Assembly (NCBI GenBank): GCA_030549495.1
Contig: JAUIRK010001052.1
Coordinates: 1,798,001 to 1,862,000, forward strand
Length of the DNA stretch: 64,000 nt
Reading direction: 5' to 3'
From: Nectonema munidae
Lineage: Eukaryota; Nematomorpha; Nectonematoida; Nectonematidae
Of this stretch, positions 10,936-21,905 are shown piece by piece. The position numbers were made by a program, and so were the translations under genes. The notes under the pieces were generated by a model. It worked only from the letters and a program-made list of their open reading frames with translations. It was not told the origin of the DNA and made no database searches. Within the stretch, counting starts at the first letter, position 1. The number at the start of each line of letters is the position of its first letter.

Positions 10936-12094
10936 GTCGGGAAGATTGTATTATTCAAATGACATCATTTGAATGTCGCACATGTATTTTCTTCTCCTCG
11001 TTTACAATTACTCAGAAATCAAATTCACATTATATTTTCAATACTGAATAATATTGCCGTTCCTTCATCATTTCATATAATATATAATCACATCTTTTTA
11101 CTAGAGAAATCACTTCTTCAGATTTTTGTTGAATAAAAGCTCGCACTTTCCGTTTTTCCCTCCTCTTCTTACAACAAATAACTTAAAAGGCCATTTCAAT
11201 TAGTATCTTAATGAAAGTAGTAATGATACAAGCGCTGTGGCATAAAATCAAAAAAAATCCCTACAAAAATGATAGAAAAGAAGTTTTACCCATGAAACTT
11301 CCGATAAACTTGCAGTTTCTGATCTTTTTAAATTTGTACTTCAGTAGAATAAGACACAGATAATATGTATAACTACACTTTAAAAATATTCCATCTAAAA
11401 GGTATATGTGTTGAGGTTGGGTACAATGGACTTTATTTACATGAACATCGATAAAGAAGACATTTGAAAACTTACTGTATTATATTAGGATTATTTTGAA
11501 TGTAAATTTTACGGGTTAATTTTAGCCAATGTTCAAAGGGGCCCATATGATTAAGTATGTTGAGAATGACTGCTCTATTTTCAAATCTAAGTAATGTTGC
11601 TTAGCACTAGAAAAACAGAGCGATCATTTTGACCGCATTGTAACTTTCAATAAAATTTAAACATATATTGAGAGATCTTTTGGGTTCAAATTTTAAGAAT
11701 GTGTAAAAAAATAGATAAATGTATTTGTAGAGTAAACCTAATACCAATAAATATACGATATGATATTTTTTGCTAATATACTTAAAATGTCTAGGGCGGT
11801 GAAAAATGACCGTTGTTGTTTTACATAAAAAGTGCATAGAAATTAGTCATACCAGATTATATCTTTTTATTGCTTATTATATATGATTATTGTGTATGTA
11901 TGAATGTGTATATTTATTGTGAAAATTTTGACTTTTTGTAATTTTGGCTCTTTTATATATTAAGCTCTTTCGGTTTGTGATCAAATTTAATATTTGTTTG
12001 TCTACGGAATCTCGTTTTGTCGAAGAAATCTGGTATTTATTTTGACGATTTAAAAACTTAAAATTTTGAAGTTTATTATTTTTTATCAAAATAA
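10936..12094. other. AT-rich stretch with possible piggyBac-like end
   Basis: This is mostly uninformative. At 11090-11185 a segment resembles 8500-8600 in the same orientation. At 11605 CACTAGAAAAACAGAGCGATC followed by ATTTTGACC resembles the CACTAGAAAGACG terminal repeat and TGACC subterminal motif of the piggyBac element at 18484-19427, so a decayed piggyBac end may lie here. Open frames around 11607-12089 have no recognisable content. Confidence 0.3.
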
Positions 12095-12480
12095 GAAATC
12101 AACAGTTCATCTGAGGTTCTAAACTGAAGACGCAGCTTTCTTTTCAGATTCATCCATAAATTTTCAATGTTTTGAGTATGCATTTCTGGGTTTTCAGGAT
12201 CAACAAAATTTTCTTAGTGTATGACTTTCCAGTGATCATAGACACCATTGTGAATAGTCTCAATGTTGTTATAGAAAGACCATCCATCACTTACAATTTT
12301 TGTTCCTGGTAAGACAAATTTTAAGATGATGTCATTTTTCATAATACTCATAGGATAAAGCACGCAAGCCATTTTTTGCAAACATTTCTGCAAAAATCAG
12401 TCCAATCTATTCCCTCTATGCGGACGTGATGTTTGAATATTTGCTTCAAATAAAATAGCTTTTAAGGAAATAATTTCTTG
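12095..12480 (-). mobile_element. Merlin (IS1595/ISXO2-like) transposase fragment
   Basis: The minus strand reads LPGTKIVSDGWSFYNNIE, then HWKVIH and ENFVDPENPEMHTQ, then NIENLWMNLKRKLRLQFR. This is the second half of the DDE domain of Merlin transposases, where the family shows an LPGTxIxSDxW aspartate motif and an HTQxIExLWxxxKxxxR glutamate-bearing helix. At least one stop or frame change interrupts it, and the N-terminal part is lost or decayed upstream (12480-12700). It is unlinked to the Merlin copy at 22141-22976. Confidence 0.75.
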
Positions 12481-12729
12481 TCCAACCAAAACAAAAAACA
12501 AAGTGGTTGCTAAATTTATTGTTCTATTTTTAAAAAAGAAATTGAATCTAACACTTTTTTTGCAGAGTATAAGCATCTTATGAGTCTTTTCTTAGGATTA
12601 ATGAAGAGTAAATGTTGGATTCATTAAAGAAATAGTAATTAGAACTCGATTTTACATTCCTAATTTTCTATTTAAGTTAAAAATAATTATATTTAGTCTA
12701 ATTAAAGCTATTAACCTTACGCAATTCTT

Positions 12730-12778
12730 GCGGGCGGTATAAAAAATTTCACAGGCGCGATTTCGCACCTGGGCCCGC
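12730..12778. repeat. GC-rich nested hairpin
   Basis: GCGGGC at 12730-12735 pairs with GCCCGC at 12773-12778, and the interior GGCGCGATTTCGCACC forms a second, imperfect stem. It is the most GC-rich short stretch in several kilobases of AT-rich DNA. It could be the terminal structure of a DNA element. Function unknown. Confidence 0.4.
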
Positions 12779-12799
12779 GTTTGCCCAATAAGATAATGG

Positions 12800-13039
12800 C
12801 ATTATTTTTTCATTTACCTGCTATAAAATTGGATTAATTTTTTGATATTAAAAAAGAAAATAATACTAACTTTACTTGCCTTTAAAAAAAGTTCCCCTAA
12901 AAATAAAAAGATATCATTTAAAATGGCAAATTTTAAACAAAATAAATTCTCATTTATTATAATAAAATAAACAAAATTTAAAGTTATTAATCAAAAATAA
13001 TTTTTAACCACAAACTTTAAGTTTAAATATTTGTCAGTT
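12800..13039. other. AT-rich spacer
   Basis: A/T-dominated sequence with no supported feature, between the GC-rich hairpin and the transposase fragment. Confidence 0.5.
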
Positions 13040-14338
13040 TTGCAAGTTTTCTTCAATTCTTCTAAGAGTTTTATTGCCCTTTCACCAACGATATTTGAAC
13101 GTGGGTTGGGTTTTTCAAGCATTTTTGAGCAGAATTAAACTTTTTATTTTATACAGAGAAAAATTGGGTCAAAAGTTTTACAACTATATTTTTTGATTTG
13201 AAAACCATATTTCTTGCTAACCATAAGCTATAAAAGTGGCTGGAATTTCTAAAACCCTTCTATAGATAGGTAAAAGTAAGTAGTCAAGAAGAGTAAATAT
13301 TGCTCTAGAATTCCAACGAGCACTGTGCAATGTTGGTAATGTTTTCCAGGTTATGTTTTGCAATTTGCCACTTTGTAAAGCCTGAAACGAAAACAAAAGG
13401 TGTAAGGAAATTTAAAGTATCTCTCCACCCAAGATTCTCAAATGTAAGCAAGTCAATTTCTGCAGTATATATAACTTTATTATTATAATCCTTTACTTTT
13501 TCCTCTACAAATTTGTAATTTAAATTAAGACCTTTTGTATCTTTATTAGAATAAAAATCGAACACAGGTCTTAATATTCTATCTAGAATATGATGCTGAC
13601 ACCCGATAAACTGTGGTTTAACAAAATCCTTTTTCAACATTTCTTGCTGTAATCTAAATACAACTCCATTATTTGGATCGGTGTTTACAGCCGTTGTATC
13701 GTATACAAAATCATTTTAAGCGAAGGCCAAGCATTCTTTTCTTCAAGAATTGGTTTTATTCCTTCTCAGAACCATTTTTAATTGTAAAGACTTCTAAATT
13801 AATTTAAATGTCAAGATTTTGAAAACATGCTACTTGATATTCTTTTCCATGCTTTAAACTATTTTTGCTTTCATTAAATTTTTTACAATCAAATGCAAAC
13901 AAAAATCTTTCCCCATTTCTGAAATTTCTTTTATTTTTAACTTTTGCAACTCTGCATATCTTATTACTCCTTTAAATATACCAGACTTGAAAGGAATCCG
14001 CAAGTTAATACCTTTTTCTAAAAGATTCAAACATATTTTTGAAGCTTTTTGAGTATATTAACAGACAAATCTGTTACTAATTTTCTTTCTTTCTTTCTTA
14101 TCTTCAAACATAATTTCTTCATCAATAGAATCAGAGGTAGTTGTTGAATTGGTCAAATTTTCATAATGTTTTGAATCTATTAAAAGTTCATCTTTTATAT
14201 TTCGCTGTCTTTTTGATGGGTGAATAGAAGAAAGTCGAGCCAGCTTACTTGTTGAGTATCCAATTTTTCCTTCAGCCTCTATTTGTTTTTGATAAATTAG
14301 TGTTGGAGAGAAACCAATCTCTCTAAAGGCAGCTTTTC
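13040..14338 (-). mobile_element. Transposase-like remnant, hAT-related, unclassified
   Basis: On the minus strand the protein-like text runs from SKLARLSSIHPSKRQRN (near 14260), through a lysine-rich acidic linker, to DFVYDTTAVNTDPNNGV (near 13690) and KPQFIGCQHHILDRILR (near 13590), ending near WRDTLNFLTPFVFVSGF (13390). I recall this IGCQHHxLDRILR family as a multi-copy arthropod and cnidarian transposase-like gene. The D(T)TAVNTG-type motif and the CxxH pair suggest an RNase H fold related to hAT. Several stops and frame changes show it is dead. It is joined directly to a CGGBP1-type hAT fragment upstream. Confidence 0.5.
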
Positions 14339-15708
14339 TATTTTTATTTTTAATTGTTGCAAGTTTCATGTTACCAATGAGCTCATCTAAGCATCGGTTA
14401 AAAACAACAAAAAGTTCTCTTTTTTAACGTTAAACTCCCTTAAAACATCATCAACAACACAAACAATTCTTTTCGAGTCAACATTCTCTTCAAATCGTAT
14501 ACACTTGACAAGCCAGGTTTTTTCTGGAATATCTACTGAGCCAATCAGAACATTCACAAAGCTCGCATCGCGAAGAGGGCTTTCATCGAGCATTAAAAAA
14601 AGTGTTTTTTCTTTCAATTTATTTTTTATTTGATCATTCAAGTCTGCGCAAAGATCTGAAACAAGATTTCTACTAGTGAAAATCGAGGGAATTGAGTATC
14701 CTAATTCTGAGAAAAATATTTTGATTGAAGGATGTGAAAGCTTATGTAAAGGAATGTTTGCTTCTAAAAAGAATCTTATCAAATTTCGAGAAAATTTCTT
14801 ATCACCTGGTTCTAAGTATAGTTTTGAATTATACTTGTGCTAGATGAACTTGGTAAACCAAGCTGGTGCTTTTTCGACTTTCTGTAGTTTTCAATAAAAA
14901 AGGTTTTTTCATGATTGACAATCACGTTGCAAATTTTACAAAATAAATCTTTAGATTTAGAAATTATAAATTCATGAGGATACATGTTGACCAGTATCCC
15001 AACTTTAGTTGATTTACTTTTTGCAACTTTCGGCATGCTTTGACGTAATTGATTGTAATCGGGAGCTGTTGTTTAAAACGTATGAGTAAATTCAAAGCTA
15101 TAATGATAAACTACAAGGTTTTTTAATATCATACTAAAAGGAATTAGGCCAACAAAGTCAGACATCCTATTAAAGGGAAACAACTTTTTTTCTCCGTTAA
15201 AAGATATTTAAATAGTCACGATATTTTGATCTTTAGTGATTCAGTTATTAAAAGTATTAAAGTATTAAGGGATGACAGGTTGGTTGAGATGATGGGCTCA
15301 GCATGGAAGCCTCTGGGTTTGATTCCCCATCGATACCAATTTGTTCATAGTTTGACATAAGCGGTACATCAGTCACTCCCACGGTACCTTAACTTACCTT
15401 AAAAAAATCAAATGTATATTTATAAAAAATAAAAATTTACTCTTTGAAAGAATTTAATGAAAATAAATAAATTTAAAAACTTTTAAAATTTTATAATAAA
15501 ACTTACAATATAAAAAGCAAAATAGTTTTGAATTTTTTTTTCCATAAATATTGACTTTATGAAAAAAATTAATTTTTAAGAAAAAAAAATTGACTTTATT
15601 GACCTAAAAAAATTTTAAAAATTGAAATAAACAAACTTGCTAAATAAAAAGATTTGGAAATTTTAAAATATTTTTTTTCAAATTGACTTTATTGACTTAA
15701 TTCGCCCT
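14339..15708 (-). mobile_element. CGGBP1-type hAT transposon, truncated
   Basis: The first reading frame (14812-15036) starts MPKVAKSKSTKV and carries a BED-like finger (CKIC...H...KKH). A one-base frame change near 14825 shifts into the second (14387-14782), which has LFLMLDESPLRDASFVNVLI and ends at FLLFLTDA. The next recognisable block, ATIKNKNRKAAFREIG (14369-14322), shows that roughly 60 family residues between LTDA and ATIKNK have been lost. After that the text switches to the unrelated transposase fragment to the left. The 5' end at about 15560-15708 carries repeated TTGACTTTATTGAC and closes AATTCGCCCTA, the same terminal type as the hAT at 15889-17096. Clearly inactive. Confidence 0.75.
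15266..15412 (+). repeat. tRNA-derived SINE (copy 1)
   Basis: The head carries a pol III A-box-like GACAGGTTGGTTGAGATG and a B-box-like GGGTTTGATTCC. The tail TTGACATAAGCGGTACATC with CTCCCACGGTACC is shared with the copies at 56244-56388 and 63751-63901. It ends in an A-rich tail. It lies within the 5' part of the truncated CGGBP1-type hAT. Confidence 0.65.
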
Positions 15709-15888
15709 AGTCATAACCCTATAATGCCCACACTCGGTCTCCATAGACAGGTAAATAAACTGGTGTGAAAATTTAGCACTACCCGTTTTATTCCTCATTA
15801 CATTCTAGCTCTGCTTCAAGCACAAGTGTATGATGCGTACTTTTAAAAGAAACTCTTCAGCTCATCAGCAACTTGATTGTGTGATGAG

Positions 15889-17096
15889 CAGGGCGAGGAA
15901 AAATTGATCCAAAAAATTGAAAAAAATTGACTTTTACTCAGAGAAAAACTTGACTTTATTGACTTTTTAAAGTTTCATTGAATTGAACAACTATGAACAC
16001 TTTAGAAAAAGTATTGAAAATTATTTCAAAGAATCCATGACTTTATAATACAACAACATATAATTAATGACATTTTTTGATTTAAAATTCGATCATTTTC
16101 TAGCAGTTTTTTCAGTTTAGAAGAAGATCTTTCTACTTCTAAAGTTAAAATTTGACAATTTTGTAATTTGGGATAAGTACTGCGAGAGATTTGAAAGTTT
16201 TCCATATTCATGATTTTATTGATTTCATTTTATTTGAATCTATTTTCAAGATAACTTTTAACGCCACATTTGTCTTAAATGAAAAATGTTGAAACAAGTA
16301 AAGGCATCTTCGACTGAAAAAGTCTCTATGTTTACTTTTTCCGACTAAATCAATGAATCGTGAATATTCTCTAATTATTGTTAGCAAGTTTTGACACAGA
16401 TTTTCTTTTTTTTTAACAATTTCTTGATATTTGGCAAAAAAATTCCATCATCCTTATCATAAATTTCTTCACTGCTGCAAGATTTTAATTAAAATATTTT
16501 GCTGCTTGCAACCAATTTGTCAATTTCGTTACAATTGGAACTGAAGTGTTTCAGATAGGTTTGAAAAGAGAACGTCTTTTTTTAATACTAATTTTGAATG
16601 ATTTAATGCCGGTAATCTAAAAATTTGCAGGATAACTTAACTTTTAGGGTAAACTTGTGTAAAAGATGTGAAAAACATGCAATGATAAAAAAGTTTGGGA
16701 ATAAAATTCCATAACTTCTGCAGCGGTTATATCGTATGTAACTGCGTTTGTCAACAAAAAATTTGTCTTACAAAAACTTCTTCATGTTTAACCTGCGTCA
16801 AGCAAACTTTACAGTAAGACCTTTTATTAGATGAAAAAAAGCCCAACTATTGTGAAAGTGTTGATATAAAAAGAAATCTTGTATGTATCGCTTATAACAA
16901 TTTTAGGCACATTGAATCAAAAAGTGTTAAATATTAAAATAGACTTTATTGACCTAAACTCGAAAAATTGACTTTGATTGACTTAAAAATTTTTAATTAG
17001 TTCAAAAAATTTTAGACTAAACAAGTAAAGATTATATTCAAAAAGTTTTTGCTAAACGGAAATAAAAGTTGACTTTATTGACTTTTACTCGCCCTG
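15889..17096 (-). mobile_element. CGGBP1-type hAT, internally deleted, perfect TSD
   Basis: The element starts CAGGGCGAGG and ends ACTCGCCCTG, and is flanked on both sides by the identical 8-bp GTGATGAG (15881-15888 and 17097-17104), the hallmark of hAT insertion. The subterminal DNA has the same repeated TTGACTTTATTGAC motif as the related copies at 14339-15708 and 54097-55934. Only C-terminal transposase text remains on the minus strand, including LQNCQILTLEVERSSSKLKK near 16100-16150, equivalent to the 'ERSFSKLKKL' dimerisation region. At 1,208 bp it is shorter than the 1.8-kb relative and non-autonomous. Confidence 0.85.
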
Positions 17097-17104
17097 GTGA
17101 TGAG

Positions 17105-17539
17105 ATGATGCACTTTCACCGCACAACTTGTTATTCGCCATTTCGTAAAATTTGACCAGCACTCGACACAAATGACAAAAATATTGATCTTTGATATCTT
17201 TGAAAATATTAATATCTTTGTACATCATAACTCTAACGAATCAAACTAATGGTTGAAATGTCAATCAATGCATCATGATATGAGGTTCGCTTTTCACAAG
17301 ATTACTGAAAGTTTCTCTTACATCTTTCACGTATGTCCAAAATATATTCTCATTTATTATGAAATGCTTTATGTTTTGACTTGCACCATACGTTTTTCAA
17401 GTATGAACACTCAATAATAAATTGCTAGATAGTAAAAATTGCTATTTCTTGATTACGTGGAATTTTCTACTTTTAATTTAGTGTCTCGTGAATATTAGTT
17501 TATTTTTTCGTTTGTTTTGTCTTTTTTTCGCTTTAATTA
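17105..17539. other. Spacer, nothing recognised
   Basis: Flanking DNA of the hAT insertion. It is not part of that element and contains no supported gene or repeat end. Confidence 0.5.
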
Positions 17540-17812
17540 GTGAAACTGATTTCTTCTAGTATGTCTGATCAATCTATAGAAACAGAGAAGAGAGAACTGT
17601 TGATAAAGTTACTTTGGGTGTATCGCTCCACCCCCTCCCTTCATACTAAAAGTGCTTTTTTATGTATAGTACAACGTGACTTCATCTTGTATACTAAAAA
17701 TAATATATTTAGTGAGGAACTAAAAAACCGAATTCTTTTTAACCGGTTATCGACCACAGCCTACATATGTCGACTTTACAAAAACATGAATCGTCTGCGG
17801 TTAGCTTTTTAA
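17540..17812 (+). mobile_element. Possible fossil retroelement integrase fragment
   Basis: An open + strand stretch contains ELLIKLLWVYRSTPSLHTKS, similar to the 'xxLLxYRxTPHxxTGxSP' block of gypsy-type integrases. Nothing else of the element is identifiable next to it and no terminal repeats were seen. It is a short, isolated fossil if the match is real. Confidence 0.35.
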
Positions 17813-17869
17813 TATAAATCTTCTGCTTTATACTAGATATCGTCTGATTATTCTGGTCGTTAACGGGTT

Positions 17870-18080
17870 ATTAAACTAACTAACTAACATAATGACTAAC
17901 CAACTAAATTACAGTGCAACTATCTCTTTAACTAATTAACTAGCTGGCCCACTAATTAACTATCTGCTAAATTAATTAGTTTAGTGACTAATTAAACATT
18001 TAAGTTGCGCTTTAAAAATAACTCGTTAGTTAGATGTTAGTTTAGCAGATAGTAAGTCTGTTCGTTAGTTACGTAATACG
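17870..18080. repeat. Degenerate (TAACTAAT)n-type simple repeat
   Basis: Dense repetition of ACTAACTAACT, CTAATTAACT and the complementary GTTAGTTAG words, with no constant period. The same kind of words (AACTAACTG, TAATTAACTAGCTAAC) occur at 30-70 of the window. Confidence 0.6.
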
Positions 18081-18483
18081 CTCAATTAGTCAGTTATTTT
18101 AAGAAAAGAATTGTGCAAAGAAAGAAATCATTTTTATTATCTACTAAACTTTACAATAAAAAGAAATAAATCGATATTTCGACCGTATGCTCTTATCAAG
18201 ATTATCTTAATCTTTCTTATTACAATACTTTTCTTAATTATGTGCACCGACTTTGCCTTAACTTTTAGATTTAGTATAAAAAATATATAATTTATTTCAA
18301 ATAAAAAAAATGTACAAAAATGTTTTTTATTTATTAGTTACAATAAATTTAAAAAAATATTGTATACTTTTTTTATAAATTTAAGCAGAATCTGTTTTTA
18401 AAGGCGGTTGGGGACCGGGAGATAACCAATAAATACCCAGTTAAATATTTTATTTATAATAAATTCTGTTTATTTTATTTTAA
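18081..18483. other. AT-rich spacer
   Basis: No gene. A short segment near 18405-18450 (GAGATAACCAATAAATAC) resembles one near 23390-23420 (GACATAACCAATAAGTAC), suggesting a minor dispersed repeat. Confidence 0.4.
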
Positions 18484-19427
18484 CACTAGAAAGACGAAAA
18501 TAAAAGTATAACTAAAAAGACAAATGGGTCAAAATGACCACTTTTCTAAGAATTATAAAATTTTCCAAAAAATTAAGAAAAAATATTTTTTATTTACTTA
18601 TTGTAAATTGATAAAAGGATGATTTTACTTTTTGTAACATTTTTTACATATATCTTTTTTCGAAACGCATTTTCCACATGCATATTTCCCACATCTTTCA
18701 ATAGTTTTGTTTCTGCACTCTTTAGTTTGGCAAAGCTTTCTTGTAGATGAAGTTGGCCTTAAATCAGTGAAGCTTGTATCGTCAGAAGACATGTCTGCTA
18801 ATAACAATTAGTTCTTCAACCAGTTTCAAAATGAAATTTCGACGAGAAATAGAAGAATCATTAACTTTTTTATGTAATATCCAAGCTGTAATCTTCCTTA
18901 CAGGTTGAAGTTTGGTGACTCAGACCAGATTGTCCCATCTCTACCCATCAACGCAGTAAAACTTGATGCTTCACATTCTTCAACTTCTGTAGAAAAATTA
19001 GAAGTTTCAGATTGATCGAAACTTTCAAAATCATTGTCGTTTTCTTCATCACTTTTATTTGAAAAAAATTCTGATCCAGAATTCTCCTCTTCAATACTTT
19101 GTATAAACAACAAAGCATTTTTAGCAGCTACTCTTTCTGATTTTGGTGTATGCATTTTAAATGATAAAACTAAAGGATGGTAACAAAAAAAGTTATGCAA
19201 TGATGAAAAATAATCGATAAAGTATTAATCACAGTGTAAAATTTCAAAATGACCATTTCGTCTTTATAGGTATATACAATCGTGTAGCAAAAAACAAAAT
19301 CCATATAAATCAATCAAAATTACTAATTGATTGCTTGAATGCTTAAAAAGTATAAGTATCTTATCCTAGTGTGTTTGTGATACAAAGTCTGACAAGTGGT
19401 CATTTTGAGCACTTTGTCTTTCTAGTG
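18484..19427 (-). mobile_element. piggyBac element, internally deleted
   Basis: Terminal inverted repeats are CACTAGAAAGACGAAA (left) and TTTGTCTTTCTAGTG (right), with subterminal TGGTCATTTTGA / TCAAAATGACCA inside each. TTAA at 18480-18483 fits piggyBac target choice, though the right flank (AATTTAA) has changed. On the minus strand the N-terminal part (18898-19155) is acidic and serine-rich and ends MGRDGTIWSESP, like the 'DGTxW' block of piggyBac N-termini. The C-terminal part (18625-18807) is a cysteine-rich zinc ribbon, CGKYACGKCVSKKDICKKC. The whole DDE domain between them is missing, so this 944-bp copy cannot move on its own. Confidence 0.85.
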
Positions 19428-20680
19428 AATTTAACTAATGTAGAAAATCTATAAAAAAAATCTTCACAGCACACTCTTTATTTTATTTGAAAGAAAATAC
19501 ATGCTAGTACATGCATTGCACTTCTGAGTGTTTTATTCTTTAGTTCGAGTAAAAAAATAGTGCAAAAAAGATTGAAAGCTTATAAAGGTTTTTTTGCAGC
19601 TATAAAGTATATTTCAATTAAGGGAAGTTAATTGCCTCGTTTGATAATAATGATTTGCACACCTGATCTATACCCAGCTTTGCTTCTTCTTGTTTATATA
19701 TTATTTTTTTGTATAGTTTTAAAGCTTGGCAAAAAGATTAATCTTTGAAATTCAAGTCGCTTCACAGTTGTGCTTGCATTTTTATAGAAAATAAGAAATG
19801 AATTTATAGAATATATGAAAATATGAACGTGGTTTTCTATCTATTCACATAGTACTCATTAGCTCATAATATGAATGCGTGAGTGAGTGATGAAAGGTTG
19901 AAGCGTTGGCAGAAGTTCTGTATAAAGATGATGATGGGTGAAAAAGCAGCATAGATGAATGAAAGCGATAATAATCTTCAGGTGCAACATGAAGATGTGT
20001 GGACGAAGGAGTGGAATGTGATGGTAAGCATGCAAATGGTGTTCCATGAGAAAGTTAAAAGTAATGATGATGGGAATGAAGAATTGAAAAAGCGGTTTAC
20101 TATCTTCTTAAATTTATCATCCTTACTTGAACTGTTCGCTTAGGAAAATGAATGTGGATAGCTCGGATACACTTCAACAAGCAAAGAAGGATATCCAAGC
20201 ACAGCATTCTTTCATTCTTATTTGCTTTCTCACTAAACCTCCATCTCTTTGTCCAACTTTTTGCGTCTTCACAATTTCATATTTTAAATGCAAAGAATAT
20301 TTTGTTTGAAACTTTAAGCTCTTCCTAAGAATGCTTCTTCAAAAATGTGGTAGTATATTTAAAAATTTTACAATTATTTTAAAGCTGCAATTATACACAA
20401 CAAAGAAAATACTTTTTCGCAAATAATGTAGTTGATTTTACTTACTTTTTCTATTCTAACCGTCCAGGGCTTCTAAGTCTACCGAAAAGAGTACAAACTT
20501 TCAAATATGCTGAGGTTTGATTTTAATTTGAAAAGTGTATGTTAAAAATAAACGCTAATTTCCATCGCTCCTTTATCCAGAGTGGTCCACAAAAAAAAAT
20601 CAGACGATATTTTCTAAAATTGAAAGAACAGAATATTTTGGGAAAATTTATATATGTATATAAAGAGAAATTATATATCT
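19428..20680. other. Intergenic stretch, no gene supported
   Basis: Open frames at 19859-20309 overlap on both strands, show no recognisable domain and sit in a GATG-rich segment, so I read them as chance. No transposon ends were seen. Confidence 0.45.
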
Positions 20681-20993
20681 CTGTTATCTACTTCTCACTC
20701 TAAAAAAATTCTGGGTCTTTTCGTTTAGACAGCCACATCAAGTAATCATCATTTTGTCTTACTTTTAAAATTAATTATATTTACTTATTAATTTTAATTA
20801 CTTATTAAAAAAGGACATAACTATAAAAAGCAGACGAAATGGTGATTACTTGATGTGGCCGTCTAAACGAAAAGACCCAAAATTCTAAATGATATTATAT
20901 AATAATAAGAGAAATGTTGATGAAGCAGTAAAAAAGTAAATCATTCACTAAAAAAATTTTTTCTAAGAGTGGGAGGAGGGGGTAGATAACAGA
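20681..20993. repeat. Outer imperfect palindrome around a MITE
   Basis: CTGTTATCTACTTCTCACTC near 20681-20702 reappears inverted near 20967-20992 as GAGTGGGAGGAGGGGGTAGA followed by TAACAG. The MITE at 20713-20878 sits between these arms, so an older inverted repeat has been split by a younger one. Confidence 0.45.
20713..20878. mobile_element. Inverted-repeat MITE with 8-bp TSD
   Basis: This 166-bp element has ends GGGTCTTTTCGTTTAGAC and GTCTAAACGAAAAGACCC. The inverted similarity continues about 45 bases inward (CCACATCAAGTAATCATCA against GGTGATTACTTGATGTGG). Both flanks carry AAAATTCT (20705-20712 and 20879-20886), an intact 8-bp target duplication. That suits hAT or another 8-bp-TSD superfamily. 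It is non-coding. Confidence 0.85.
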
Positions 20994-21459
20994 AAAGTAC
21001 CAAAATAATTATGTGGTCCATGGCATTATTTTCATGAATTAAATTTTAGTTGTTAGTGTGTGTATTCTTCCTCATTTGTACAATGATTCAATATTAATGG
21101 AATAATGCTTCGCTACACTTTTTCTTATTCTGCATACGCATAATAATATACTCAAATCTTTGATTTTCGGAGTTTTGAAGTGATATTGGAACTTTTAAGG
21201 GACGGCGAAATAAACATCCGCCTCGAGCGGCAATAATGTTAGGTACGACACTGTATCTTCGTACTTCTGCATTTAACCCTGAATCATAGAGCAAAAATTA
21301 TTACATTAGATGTACAAGCTACTCCATTTTGTGGTATAGAAAGTTTTCGCTGTTCTTACTCGCATTTGCTATGTCAAACTATTACTAAGATGAGACGATG
21401 CAAAAAAATAAAAAGTTTATAGATAAGATCGAAAACTTTTATCCTAAAAACAATTTTTT
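20994..21459. other. Spacer, nothing recognised
   Basis: No supported feature. A short open frame at 21094-21294 on the minus strand has no recognisable content. Confidence 0.45.
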
Positions 21460-21905
21460 TCAGTAACTTTTATTACATAATACGCAGTATTCTTCTTTAA
21501 CTTGAATACCATGTTCAGGAGAAATTGAAACACCACAGCTAGAACATTTGATTCTACAGTTTTTTACAATACTTACACGGCTTTGAATAGCTTGTAGTTT
21601 TTCTTTTACACCCCGCAACAACTTCCAAAAAATCAACTTTAATTGCAGCCTCTTTTATAGACACAGCAAAAGTTTGCATACTAATTCTTTTCGAAGAAAA
21701 TGGGATGGCTAATTTGAGGGCCAAGTTTTTAAAAAAAAAATTCGGATTTTATCATAGCTATTCTTTTTTAACAAAATAAAAGAGTTACTCCATGAAACAA
21801 CAATCATGTTGTAGTTGACTAGCATCGGCCATCTGTTTGTCTTTGTCCTGCATCTAAACTCCTAAATGGTTGAGTCCTTCAAATCAACACTGCATTTTCT
21901 TTTGT
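21460..21905 (-). mobile_element. piggyBac transposase C-terminal fragment
   Basis: The minus strand carries TKTNRWPMLVNYNMIVVSWS and NSFILLKKNSYDKI, matching the 'RRWPM..FYN.L..A..NSFIL' block of piggyBac transposases. It continues FLKTWPSN / LALKLAIPFSS to a C-terminal zinc ribbon, CRIKCSSCGVSISPEHG ... YCVLCNKSY, with stop at 21460-21462. At least two frame changes interrupt it and the N-terminal and main catalytic parts are absent. It is a different piggyBac lineage from the three copies further right. Confidence 0.6.

Noticed and set aside
8500-11185. A confident LTR pair for the gypsy fossil
   Set aside because: The two related segments are short and the coding orientation between them is inconsistent, so I report only a similarity.
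17540-17812. Host protein of 90 residues
   Set aside because: The only recognisable block resembles a retroelement integrase; no splice sites or regulatory context.
19859-20309. Overlapping open frames on both strands
   Set aside because: Mutually overlapping, GATG-rich low-complexity sequence, no recognisable protein.
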